A stretch of 64,000 nt of DNA, from the NCBI GenBank assembly GCA_025463765.1, contig JAODBC010000004.1, positions 62,001-126,000 on the forward strand. The letters run 5' to 3'. Below, piece after piece: positions 7,330 to 15,635 of the stretch (positions within the stretch are counted from its first letter, which is position 1; every line of letters starts with the position of its first letter). Origin of the DNA: Subtercola sp. GTDB lineage: Bacteria; Actinomycetota; Actinomycetes; Actinomycetales; Microbacteriaceae. A program made the translations under genes and the position numbers. The notes under the pieces are model-generated. The model saw nothing but the letters and a program-made list of their open reading frames with translations, did no database searches and had not been told where the DNA came from.

Positions 7330-8785
7330 GTCTCAGATTCTCGACCCACGGGGGGTCAACCATCGCGGCGGCGCGGCCGGCGATTCGGCCCGAGTAGAGC
7401 GCGGGGCCGAACATCGTGCCCTCGAGTCCGGCAGTTCCGTTGATGGAGCCGCCAGCCATTCCGGCCACCTCGCCCGCGGCGAATAGGCCCCCGATTGGCG
7501 AACCTGCTGCATCCACGACGCGGCAGGAGAGATCGGTGCGCACTCCCCCGAAGTTCTTCTGCGCCATCGGGAACAGCTGAACGGCCACTATGCCGCCCGG
7601 CCCCACGGGGATGAGCCCGCCCAGGTCACGCCCTGTCACCGGGTCTGTCTGGAGCCTTGACGAGATCGCATCATTGAATGCGGCGAGAGCAGCGGCGACG
7701 CGCTCGGGCGGAAGGCCTGCGCGTTCGGCGAACTCCGCCGAGGTGTCGGCCCTGATCACGTACTGAGACTCGTTCCAGAACTCCGCGGTGGTCACCGGGT
7801 TCGGTCCGGCTGGTCGAGCGTAGTGTTCGTTGTCGATCAAAAGAATCTGTGGGAGTTCGGAGGCGTCGAACACGTTCCAGCAGGTCTGTCCTGGTTGGGC
7901 AAGGAGGGCGTTGGTTCCCGAATGGCCGCCACGTTGCGATTCGTCGCAGAAGCGGTCGCCGTCACTATTGATCCATACCTCCGTTGTCGCCCCGCGGATG
8001 CCGAGTCCTCGTGAGCCTGTCGCATCCTGCGGGTCGGGGGTGCCTGTGGGGTAGACCCAGATGTTGGCCATCGACGAGAAGTCCGCACCGACCTGCCTCA
8101 GTAGCTCGTGGCCGGAACCGAGGGCAGTCTGGGCTCCACCGGTGAGAAAACGAGGCAGAGATCTGAGCCTGGCACTGTGCTGTTTCAGCATGCCACGGTT
8201 GTTGACGAAGCCGCCTGTCGCGATGATCACCGCGTTCGTAGAGAGTTCATCGAAGTCTGCTGAGCCGATGGTCTTGACACCCGTGATGCCGGTACCAGAG
8301 TCTCCCTGAACCAGCTCGACCACGTTGACGCCAGTGAGCACCGGCACTCCCAAGGCTCGCAGACGGTCGAGGAGAACAGTGACAATGCCCGGTCCGAAGG
8401 TGTCAGGTACGTGCCAGCGCGGTACCGAGTTGCCTTCAGCGAATTGTGGGGTACTCCACCGGATACCCATTCCCGAAAGCCACTGATGCACATCGAGAAA
8501 ACTGTCGCGGAGGTACGCTTCGGCCCACACGAGGTCGGCGCTGGGACCACCCATTCGTTGCCAGTCGGCCAACGCGATCTCAACTGTGTCGACGACACCG
8601 ATCGAATCTTGTTCTGGAGTGCCGACGATGCAGCAGGCCGCTCCACTCATCACCGAGGCACCGCCAATGGTCTCGTTCGAGTCGAGCACGATGGTTCGAG
8701 CTCCGTGCTCTGCACTTTCGACGGCCGCCGAAAGCCCGGCGACACCGGAACCGACAACCACTACGTCGTATTCAGCAATAACCAT
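7301..8785 (-). CDS. FAD-dependent oxidoreductase, fumarate reductase/ketosteroid dehydrogenase fold
   Basis: This 494-residue flavoprotein opens with the dinucleotide-binding motif VVVGSGVAGLSAAVESAEHG (near residues 8-27) and closes with GGLFAAGEVAGMAGGSINGTAGLEG, the FAD-binding end typical of the FAD_binding_2 family (fumarate reductase, 3-ketosteroid dehydrogenase, tricarballylate dehydrogenase). ATG 8785 is chosen because homology starts directly after it; the open frame extends further without conserved sequence. It is the last gene of the leftward ABC/hydrolase block, but a pair of palindromes just upstream suggests its own promoter. It probably oxidises or reduces an alpha,beta C-C bond of the imported substrate. 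Confidence 0.82.
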   Translation of the reverse strand: MVIAEYDVVVVGSGVAGLSAAVESAEHGARTIVLDSNETIGGASVMSGAACCIVGTPEQDSIGVVDTVEIALADWQRMGGPSADLVWAEAYLRDSFLDVHQWLSGMGIRWSTPQFAEGNSVPRWHVPDTFGPGIVTVLLDRLRALGVPVLTGVNVVELVQGDSGTGITGVKTIGSADFDELSTNAVIIATGGFVNNRGMLKQHSARLRSLPRFLTGGAQTALGSGHELLRQVGADFSSMANIWVYPTGTPDPQDATGSRGLGIRGATTEVWINSDGDRFCDESQRGGHSGTNALLAQPGQTCWNVFDASELPQILLIDNEHYARPAGPNPVTTAEFWNESQYVIRADTSAEFAERAGLPPERVAAALAAFNDAISSRLQTDPVTGRDLGGLIPVGPGGIVAVQLFPMAQKNFGGVRTDLSCRVVDAAGSPIGGLFAAGEVAGMAGGSINGTAGLEGTMFGPALYSGRIAGRAAAMVDPPWVENLRLTRGGPSGR

Positions 8786-8808
8786 GCCCGTTCTCCCTCT
8801 GATCGAAT

Positions 8809-8836
8809 GTTCGGTGCCGAACTGTTCGGTGCGAAC
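8809..8836. promoter_or_regulatory. Two adjacent palindromes before the flavoprotein gene
   Basis: GTTCGGTGCCGAAC (8809-8822) and GTTCGGTGCGAAC (8824-8836) are two near-identical palindromes 15 bp apart, 24 bp before the start codon on the minus strand. A third half-site GTTCG follows at 8838. The arrangement looks like a tandem operator for a dimeric regulator; which one is unknown. Confidence 0.5.
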
Positions 8837-8893
8837 TGTTCGACGCTGACACGGGCATCCAGTGACCACTTGAACAATGGATGCCCGCACACA

Positions 8894-9877
8894 CTACGGC
8901 GTGTAGAGCAAGCTGCTCGACGTGAGGTTGCCCGGGTTCTGGCCATACTGTGAGTAGAGTTTCAGCAATTCGTCGTACTTGTCGGCAGATACCTCGGTTG
9001 CCGCGTATTCACCCAGTGCCGCCACTGGGGGAACAGCGGTCGACAAGCCGGTGTTCGGTACGAACGAAGCCGCCTCCTGCTGGTTGCTCTGTGCGTAAGC
9101 GTACGACTCGAGCACTGCAGCCTGAAACGACGTCACGATTGCCGGGTTCGCCTTCAGATAGTCTTCTGCCCCGATAAAGATGGCACCGGGAGTGCCCGGC
9201 AGTGACTGCTTCGTGCTGACGTAGTTCAAGAGCTTGAGTCCGGGGTCTGCCAGTGCCTGAGCCAGAAACGGCTGTTGCAGAAGCCCCGTGTCTGCCGATC
9301 CATTTTTGACCGCGTCTGCTATCGAGGTGAGGGGAGTCTGCAAGATGGTCATGCTCTTGTAGTCGCCTCCGAACTTCGTCACAGTGTCGGCCTGCACCGG
9401 GTCGACCAGAGCCGACTGCGCCGCGATGGTCTTCGCTCCGGCGAGCGTCGCACCGGCATAGTCGCTTCGAACAATGAAGCCCTGGTACTGCCCGTCAGCC
9501 GTTGGCATGATATTGGCAGCCCCGACGACTTTGATGGGCAGACCCTGCTGCACGGCGGCCACGACCGGGGCAAAGCTGGCCATGCTGAACTGATTCTGCC
9601 CGCTGATGACCTGGGGAATGGCGACCGTACCGTTCGTCAGCACCGACAGCGTGACATCGAGCCCATGCTCGCTGAAGAACCCTTTGTTGACACCGAGGTA
9701 CATGGGCACGCTAGTGGCGGCTGAGGGGCTGACCGCGACGTTGATCTTCGTCAGAGTGCCACTGGCTCCGGCAGTGCCGGATGCCGAGCCGGCGTCGGCA
9801 ACCGAACTGGCGCAGCCGGTGAGAATGAGTGCCGCGGCCGCCAGTATCGCGGCGCCGGCTGAAATTCGATGCTTCAT
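8894..9877 (-). CDS. ABC transporter substrate-binding lipoprotein (NMT1/SsuA type)
   Basis: This 327-residue exported lipoprotein has a hydrophobic signal (residues 5-20) and the lipobox LTGC, so Cys22 would be lipidated. The mature part has the NMT1/SsuA-like binding fold: VPMYLGVNKGFFSEHGLDVTL near residues 57-77, then the SGQNQFSMASFAPVVAAVQQGLPIKVV region. Such proteins feed aliphatic sulfonate, nitrate, thiamine-precursor or aromatic carboxylate importers. It follows the ATPase gene after 114 bp and completes a full importer with two permeases. The ligand is presumably the substrate of the adjoining catabolic enzymes. Confidence 0.87.
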   Translation of the reverse strand: MKHRISAGAAILAAAALILTGCASSVADAGSASGTAGASGTLTKINVAVSPSAATSVPMYLGVNKGFFSEHGLDVTLSVLTNGTVAIPQVISGQNQFSMASFAPVVAAVQQGLPIKVVGAANIMPTADGQYQGFIVRSDYAGATLAGAKTIAAQSALVDPVQADTVTKFGGDYKSMTILQTPLTSIADAVKNGSADTGLLQQPFLAQALADPGLKLLNYVSTKQSLPGTPGAIFIGAEDYLKANPAIVTSFQAAVLESYAYAQSNQQEAASFVPNTGLSTAVPPVAALGEYAATEVSADKYDELLKLYSQYGQNPGNLTSSSLLYTP

Positions 9878-9991
9878 TGGATCTCCATTTCAAAGGGTGA
9901 GGTGCTGTGTGGTGAGCGATTTCGATGCGCCACAAGTGGGCGCGCCGGTGCACGCATTGCGACTGCAGTGCGCACGGTGCTGAGGTGCTGA

Positions 9992-10879
9992 CTACGCGGT
10001 CGGATCACCTACCGGGCGGCGTACCGCGGTCAGCACGGTGTTCCGGAGTTCGACGAACTCGGGAAGTGATTTGGTGACCAGCTGGTCACGATGCGTACCG
10101 AGTGCCACGTCGACGACCTGGCGAACGCTGGTGGGCGACCCACTCAACACGATTACTCGGTCTGACATGTATACGGCCTCGTCGATGTCGTGTGTCACGA
10201 CCACGATTGTCATTCTGTACTGCTTCTTCAGCGCCAGAATGAGGTCTTCGAGATCTGAGCGAGTTTGCGCGTCGACCGATGCGAATGGCTCGTCCATGAG
10301 TAGAGCATCCGGCTGGTATGCGATGGCCCTGGCGATCGCGACCCGCTGCTGCATGCCGCCTGACAGTTGCCAGGGGTAGTGCGTGCCGATGTCACCGAGC
10401 CCAACTGCGGCTAGCGCCTCAGAGGAGAGTCGCTTCTGCACCTCTTTGGCCAGCTTCTTGCGGCGCAGCGGCAGAGTGACGTTCTTCTCGACGGTCATCC
10501 ACGGCATGAGTGAGCGGCTGTAATCCTGAAAGACCAGCGCCAGACGTTCGGGTGGCGCGGTCACCGGGCTGCCATCGAAGTAGACCTCCCCTGACGTCGG
10601 GGGCATGAGCCCCGCAAGTGCGCGCAGCAGAGTCGTCTTGCCAGCGCCCGACGGCCCCACGATCGCCACGAATTCTTCGGGCGCGACATCGAAGCTGACG
10701 GAGGCGAGCACCTGCTTCACGACCCCTCGGTCAGTGGTGTACGACTTCGAGACGCCCCGAACCGACATGCGCGCCCCTGAATCGACGAGCCCTGTGGATG
10801 CGCCGGCATTCTGCAACCGGCCGGCCTGTGTCCGGGCGATGTGCTGGCTGGCTGGCTGGGCGGTGCGTGTGTCTCTCAT
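9992..10879 (-). CDS. ABC transporter ATP-binding protein (SsuB/TauB type)
   Basis: This 295-residue ATPase has Walker A GPSGAGKTT near residues 79-87, the Q-loop LVFQDYS, signature LSGGMQQRVAIARA, Walker B ALLMDEP and the H-loop VVTHDIDEA, as in nitrate/sulfonate/taurine importers. About 35 poorly conserved residues precede the domain, so a later start is possible. Its start overlaps the stop of the upstream permease gene (ATGA). It energises the importer formed by the two permeases and the binding protein at 8894. Confidence 0.9.
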   Translation of the reverse strand: MRDTRTAQPASQHIARTQAGRLQNAGASTGLVDSGARMSVRGVSKSYTTDRGVVKQVLASVSFDVAPEEFVAIVGPSGAGKTTLLRALAGLMPPTSGEVYFDGSPVTAPPERLALVFQDYSRSLMPWMTVEKNVTLPLRRKKLAKEVQKRLSSEALAAVGLGDIGTHYPWQLSGGMQQRVAIARAIAYQPDALLMDEPFASVDAQTRSDLEDLILALKKQYRMTIVVVTHDIDEAVYMSDRVIVLSGSPTSVRQVVDVALGTHRDQLVTKSLPEFVELRNTVLTAVRRPVGDPTA

Positions 10880-11808
10880 CGGTTGATTCCTTCATACATG
10901 GCCCGGTGCCAGCGCAGTACGCGCCGTTCGACGAGCTCGAAAATGACGTTGAGTAGATAGCCGATGATTCCCATCAGCACCAGGCCAGACCACATGCCGG
11001 TCAGGTCGAAGCCGGCCTGCGCCTTGAGCAGAAAGTTGCCGATACCGCTGGTAGAAACCACCATCTCTGTGGCAATCACCACGATCACCGCGATCGACAA
11101 CGAGACCTTCATTCCCGCCATGATCTGGGGCGAAGCACTCGGCAGGATGACCCGGAACAGCCGGTCACGAAACCGCAACCGGTACGAGAAAGCGGTGTCG
11201 CGAATGGTCAGATCCTGGCTCCGGATGCCGTCGGTCGTGTTGAGCAGAATCGGCCAGACCGCGCCGAAGATGACCAGTCCGATCTTCGTCTCGATGCCGA
11301 CTCCGAGGGCGATGACGAAAAGAGGAATCAACGCGAGCCCGGGAACCGCTCGCACGAATTCGATCACGGGCGCAAAGAACCGGTTCACTGCTGGCAGTAG
11401 CGCGAACAGCACGCCGAAGGTGATTCCGACCAGTGTCGCTGCCGCGTACCCCAGAACCAGGCTCAGTAACGTTGGCCAGATTTCTGCCGTGGCACCTCCG
11501 AGCAGCCAGGTGTGAACGAAGCGATCCCAGATTGTCGACAGCGGGGGGAAGTAGAACGACGATTTCTGCGCCGAAACGATCCACCACGCGGTGATGGCAA
11601 CCACCGGAATGATCAGGCCGACGAGAGGCAGCAGCATGCGCCGGGCGCGAGCGCCGCGTCGACGAGCATCGGGTTCGCGGTCGGGCTGGATCAGCAGACC
11701 GTCGGCGAGCGCATCACCGTCGTGACCTGGTTCAGCGTCGACCGTCTGCAGGTCATCCACCGCCCCACCTTCTTTCAGCAGGCCAATTCGAACCGACTGT
11801 GTGCTCAT
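10876..11808 (-). CDS. ABC transporter permease (SsuC/TauC type)
   Basis: This 310-residue integral membrane protein has about six hydrophobic helices starting near residue 58 after a polar N-terminal tail of some 55 residues. The BPD_transp_1 pattern is clear in EFVRAVPGLALIPLFVIALG and in the cytoplasmic EAA-like loop around FSYRLRFRDRLFRVILPSASPQ. It is flanked by ATGA overlaps with a second permease upstream and the ATPase downstream. The two permeases probably form a heterodimeric channel, which is less usual than the homodimer of SsuC systems. Confidence 0.88.
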   Translation of the reverse strand: MSTQSVRIGLLKEGGAVDDLQTVDAEPGHDGDALADGLLIQPDREPDARRRGARARRMLLPLVGLIIPVVAITAWWIVSAQKSSFYFPPLSTIWDRFVHTWLLGGATAEIWPTLLSLVLGYAAATLVGITFGVLFALLPAVNRFFAPVIEFVRAVPGLALIPLFVIALGVGIETKIGLVIFGAVWPILLNTTDGIRSQDLTIRDTAFSYRLRFRDRLFRVILPSASPQIMAGMKVSLSIAVIVVIATEMVVSTSGIGNFLLKAQAGFDLTGMWSGLVLMGIIGYLLNVIFELVERRVLRWHRAMYEGINR

Positions 11809-12662
11809 GAATTCGTTCCTCGACGAGACGGATGCCAGTACATTGCGCGCCGTTCGACGGCAGTGAAGATGCCGGTGACGATCAGGCCCAGAATGGCTGC
11901 CGTGATGAGATACACGAACGATGAGGCCGCCAGACCGTTCGCCTGCTTCACACCGATCTGATACCCGATGCCTGGCGCCGAGGCGATGATCTCTATTCCG
12001 ATCGCCACCAGGAGGCTCGCGATCGCGGCCAGCCTCAGGCCTGTGGCGAGGTACGGACTCGCCGTGGGTAGGTAGAGAAACCGCACGCGGTCTCGCCAGC
12101 GCACGCCGTAGGCCGAGAAGGTTTCACGGGCCACCGGTTCGACCGCCCGAATACCGTAGACCGCCTGCAGCAGCAACGGCCAGACACTCGCGAAGACGAT
12201 CAGAATGATTTTCATCTGATTCGTGGAGCCGTATAGCAAGACGGCGAGGGGCACGAGGATGATCGAGGGGATCGTTCGCATGAAGTCGACGGTGGGCGTG
12301 GTGAGCCGCCGCAAGAACGACGTCGACCCGATCAGCAGCCCCACCGGGATGGCGATGAGCACAGAGATCGTGAGCCCGATCGCCCAGCTGACCATTGTGT
12401 TGGCGATCGCGACCCAATACGCCTGCGTGGGAACCGTTTCGACAGCCGTCGACCAGAACACACCAAGCGTCGGCCACGAGTTCTGGCCGAAGGTGCCCGA
12501 GGTAGCTGCGATCTGCCACGCTGCGAGCACGAGAACGATCAGCAATACTATTTCGACCGCACGGCGAAGCGTTGAGGGCCTGCCGCCTGCCGAGGGGCGG
12601 CGCAACGGTGCGGTGCGGCCGCCACGCTGGTCGCGACGCGCTCCGACCGCGGGCGCGCTCAT
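11805..12662 (-). CDS. ABC transporter permease (SsuC/TauC type)
   Basis: This 285-residue permease has about six membrane helices and the family loop VDFMRTIPSIILVPLAVLLYG, with the EAA-type segment around FSAYGVRWRDRVRFLYLPTASP. ATG 12662 is chosen because it gives an ATGA overlap with the stop of the hydroxyacid oxidase gene; the frame continues upstream without conserved sequence. It pairs with the permease at 10876. The basic tail before the first helix (RRDQRGGR) fits a cytoplasmic N-terminus. Confidence 0.88.
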   Translation of the reverse strand: MSAPAVGARRDQRGGRTAPLRRPSAGGRPSTLRRAVEIVLLIVLVLAAWQIAATSGTFGQNSWPTLGVFWSTAVETVPTQAYWVAIANTMVSWAIGLTISVLIAIPVGLLIGSTSFLRRLTTPTVDFMRTIPSIILVPLAVLLYGSTNQMKIILIVFASVWPLLLQAVYGIRAVEPVARETFSAYGVRWRDRVRFLYLPTASPYLATGLRLAAIASLLVAIGIEIIASAPGIGYQIGVKQANGLAASSFVYLITAAILGLIVTGIFTAVERRAMYWHPSRRGTNS

Positions 12663-13789
12663 GGTTTCACACCGGGCTCGATGATGCACGTGCGCGTGAT
12701 GGACGAGCGAGCGATGTCTGCAACCGTCGGTGCGCCGATCATGCCCATCGTGCTGATCAATTGACGGCGGTAGAGCTCAAGCAGCTCGCCCAGGCCAGCG
12801 GCGCCTCCGACGGCAAGGCCCCAGACGACGGGGCGCCCCAGTAACACAGCGCGTGCGCCGAGGGCCAACGCTACGACGACCTCTGCGCCGTGACGGAATC
12901 CACCGTCTACGTAGACTTCGGTCGCCGTTCTGTCAGTGGCCGCCACGACCTCGGGCAGCGCATCTAATGTGCCCCTGGGAGTGTCGAGCGATCGACCGCC
13001 GTGGTTCGAGACGATTACCGCCTCGATGCCGTGATCGGCGGCGAGCGTGGCGTCTTCGCCGGTCATTATTCCCTTCAGAACTATCGGCAGTGCTGTCTGC
13101 TGTCGCAGCCAAGCCAGGTCTTTCCAGGTGAGCGAGGCATCATGATCCCACGCGCCCCCCGCGAGATGCGCTCCGCGCGGCATCACGTACATCGGCTTCT
13201 CATCTGCGACACTCTGCACTCCGGCGACCATCGAGGCCCCCAGTATGGGACGAACAGGGAGGTCCACGGTGATGCACAGGGCCGAACATCCGGTGGCCTC
13301 AGCGTTTGCGATCAAGCGGGCGGTCCGGTCGCGGTCGGCTCCCCAGTACATCTGGAACCAGGTGATGCCGCCGACGGCACGAACTTCTTCCAGACTCCGG
13401 CTCGAGCCTGCACTCAGCACCATGACCGTGTCGGCGTCGCGGGCGCCGATGGCCGTGCCGACCTCAGCTTCGGCGTGCGAGAGGATGTGCAGGCCAGACG
13501 GTCCGACGAGGACCGGCATCGAGACTTCGTGACCCAGAACAGTGGTCGAGGTGTCGATGCGGCTCACATCGACGAGCACGCGCGAACGCAGCGCCCAGCG
13601 AGTGTGCGCCGCAAGGTTCGCGGCAATCGAACGGCCTGCACCCGCGCCCTCCTGGATGAACGCCCGGGGCCCTGGCGCCCAGATCGCTTCAGCCGCGCGC
13701 TCGAAGTCGGCGACCTCGATGAAGCGTGATTGGTTGGTCGGCGACGGCGCCAGAGGCAACCCCGCCACCTCCGTCTGCAGAATATTCAT
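12659..13789 (-). CDS. FMN-dependent alpha-hydroxy-acid oxidase/dehydrogenase
   Basis: This 376-residue TIM-barrel flavoenzyme of the glycolate oxidase/lactate monooxygenase/mandelate dehydrogenase family oxidises an L-2-hydroxyacid to the 2-oxoacid. The active-site block VSNHGGRSLDTPRGTLDALPE carries the catalytic His and substrate-binding Arg; VDGGFRHGAEVVVALALGA is the FMN phosphate loop. ATG 13789 overlaps the upstream stop (TGATG); GTG 13792 is also possible. Its place between an FAH-family hydrolase and an importer suggests that the transported compound is, or becomes, a 2-hydroxyacid. Confidence 0.87.
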   Translation of the reverse strand: MNILQTEVAGLPLAPSPTNQSRFIEVADFERAAEAIWAPGPRAFIQEGAGAGRSIAANLAAHTRWALRSRVLVDVSRIDTSTTVLGHEVSMPVLVGPSGLHILSHAEAEVGTAIGARDADTVMVLSAGSSRSLEEVRAVGGITWFQMYWGADRDRTARLIANAEATGCSALCITVDLPVRPILGASMVAGVQSVADEKPMYVMPRGAHLAGGAWDHDASLTWKDLAWLRQQTALPIVLKGIMTGEDATLAADHGIEAVIVSNHGGRSLDTPRGTLDALPEVVAATDRTATEVYVDGGFRHGAEVVVALALGARAVLLGRPVVWGLAVGGAAGLGELLELYRRQLISTMGMIGAPTVADIARSSITRTCIIEPGVKP

Positions 13790-14697
13790 CACCGAATCTT
13801 CTCGTCGCGAATCGGCGTCTCGAGCACGCCGAGGCCCGTGATCTCCATGCGCACGACGTCGCCCTCGAAGAGAAAGACGGGTGGCGTCTGAAACGCGCCG
13901 CAGCCTGTCGTGGTTCCCGTCATGATCATGTCACCGGGCTGAAACTCGATGACTTTGCTGAAGTCTTCGATGAGCCCCGGAATGTCGACGATCATCTCGC
14001 TGCTGCTGCCCTCTTGACGCAGGTCGCCGTTCACCCAGCAGCGAAGCATCAGTTTGTGCGGGTCGGGGATTTCGTCTTTCGTCACAAGCCACGGTCCGGT
14101 TGGGGCTCCGGTGGGAATGCCCTTGGCCCGGGTGATCTGGGAGAACATCGGGTGCAGTGCCATGTCTTTGAAGGCCATGTCGCGAGCCGTCACATCGTTG
14201 CAGATCATGTAGCCGGCGATGTGGTCGTAGGCATCTTCGCGGGAAATGCGAAACCCACCACGGCCGATGACCACGGCAATCTCTGTCTCGTAGTCGAGTT
14301 GTTGGGTCTGCTGCGGCCTGACCAGTGCATCGTACGGGCCGATGACCGTATTCGATGGCTTGAAGATCAGTAGCGGTTCTGACGGAGAGGGCGAGCCCTT
14401 CTTGCCAGCCGCCTCATCGACGTGCGACTGATAGTTGCCGCCGGCGACGATGATCTTCGGCGGCTTCGGTACTGGGGGGCCCAGGCGCACCGAGTCGGCG
14501 GCGATCGTCTCGGTGACGTTCGGGAGGGCCGCCTCGATGATCGGCTGCAGAAAGTCGAGCATCGAGATGATGTCGTTCGTCGAGAGTTCGGTGAATCCCT
14601 GCGAGATCAGCAGTGGGCTGAGCGGAACGATCTGCCCGTTGTCGAGGAGAACGCCGGGTGCTTCTGCGCGAACTGCTCCGTAGCTGACGATTTTCAC
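13789..14697 (-). CDS. Fumarylacetoacetate hydrolase (FAH) family protein
   Basis: This 302-residue protein has the FAH fold C-terminally (about residues 85-300): the metal-binding region DYETEIAVVIGRGGFRIS supplies the acidic ligands, followed by AGYMICNDVTARDMAF and, near the end, FQPGDMIMTGTTTGCGAF. Members hydrolyse fumarylacetoacetate or fumarylpyruvate, or hydrate/decarboxylate oxo-dienoates in aromatic or sugar-acid breakdown. GTG 14697 is preferred: homology begins with KIVSYG directly after it and AGAAAGG lies upstream. It is the first gene of the leftward operon, divergent from a GntR regulator. Confidence 0.85.
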   Translation of the reverse strand: MKIVSYGAVRAEAPGVLLDNGQIVPLSPLLISQGFTELSTNDIISMLDFLQPIIEAALPNVTETIAADSVRLGPPVPKPPKIIVAGGNYQSHVDEAAGKKGSPSPSEPLLIFKPSNTVIGPYDALVRPQQTQQLDYETEIAVVIGRGGFRISREDAYDHIAGYMICNDVTARDMAFKDMALHPMFSQITRAKGIPTGAPTGPWLVTKDEIPDPHKLMLRCWVNGDLRQEGSSSEMIVDIPGLIEDFSKVIEFQPGDMIMTGTTTGCGAFQTPPVFLFEGDVVRMEITGLGVLETPIRDEKIR

Positions 14698-14786
14698 GGG
14701 TGTGCCTTTCTTCCGGGCACTCGCGCTGACTAGGGTCAGCCTCGGTGCCACACTGCATTCGAACTGATGCCATCCTACAGACACCA

Positions 14787-14814
14787 GAGATATATTTGGG
14801 TTATTTCAAGTCAA
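14787..14814 (-). promoter_or_regulatory. Promoter of the FAH-oxidase-ABC operon with AGAGATAT element
   Basis: On the minus strand TTGACT (14814-14809) and TATCTC (14792-14787) are spaced by 16 bp, a plausible sigma-70-type -35/-10 pair about 90 bp before the GTG at 14697. The -10 sits in the 8-mer AGAGATAT (plus strand, 14786-14793), which recurs in two other promoters of this catabolic block. Confidence 0.45.
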
Positions 14815-14885
14815 AAAAGTTTTCCGACGATTTGGAACCGACTCGCTGATATTCTGCTGAGACATTTATCGTGAGGAAGTTAGCC

Positions 14886-15587
14886 GTGGAGCGACGAAGA
14901 ACCATAGAGCTCGCGCCCAAACCCGTGGCCGCCGAAAAACTGCTCTCACTGACAGATCAGGTCTACGAGCGAGTCAAGCAGGAGATCATCGAAACCACGT
15001 GGCGTCCCGGTTCGATTCTGCTCGAGCCCGAGCTGGCTGCACTGTACGGGGTATCGAAGACGCCCGTGCGCGAGGCCCTGCGGCTTCTGGTGCAAGAAGA
15101 CTGGGTCGTCATCCTGCCTCGAAAGGGCTACCTCGTCAGACCCCTACGACTCGGGGATATCAGCGAGATCTTCAATTTGCGCCTCATGATCGAGCCTGCA
15201 CTCTTTGCCGACACAGCTCGTAATGGCGGAGCGGTCGCCGTCTCCACTCTTACCTCGCGGCTGGCCGAACAGCGCGCTGCGGAGGGCAATCTCGATGCCT
15301 CGCTCGACGCGGCGCGGTTGTTTCATCTCGCGGGGGCCCAATTGGCACGAAACCGCCGCGCCGAAAACATTCTCGAACGGCTGCTTGCCGAGGTGCGCAG
15401 GCTGCACCACCTGATGCCCGACGTCGAATCGCACATCACCTCGTCTGTAGAAATCGACGCACACGGCGCAATTCTTCAGGCGATCGAGCAGCGTGACGAG
15501 GCGGCAGCATCAGAGCTGATGCGCGAACACTTGGCCGAGGTGGCACGCACGATGCTCGACGCTTTTTCGGTCATCCGCATCGACTGA
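14886..15587 (+). CDS. GntR-family regulator, FCD (FadR) subfamily
   Basis: This 233-residue regulator has an N-terminal winged helix (VYERVKQEIIETTWRPGSIL through YGVSKTPVREALRLLVQEDWV, about residues 27-75) and a C-terminal all-helical FCD ligand domain (FNLRLMIEPALF onward, with metal-site-type His in LFHLAG, HHLM and DAHGAIL). GTG 14886 is preferred over GTG 14871 because AGGAAG lies 6 bp before it. It diverges from the FAH operon and probably represses the catabolic block until a carboxylic acid inducer binds. Confidence 0.88.
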   Translation: MERRRTIELAPKPVAAEKLLSLTDQVYERVKQEIIETTWRPGSILLEPELAALYGVSKTPVREALRLLVQEDWVVILPRKGYLVRPLRLGDISEIFNLRLMIEPALFADTARNGGAVAVSTLTSRLAEQRAAEGNLDASLDAARLFHLAGAQLARNRRAENILERLLAEVRRLHHLMPDVESHITSSVEIDAHGAILQAIEQRDEAAASELMREHLAEVARTMLDAFSVIRID

Positions 15588-15635
15588 TCGGGCCACCGCC
15601 GACTCGGGCATTGCGGGTATCCCTTCGCAGATGGG

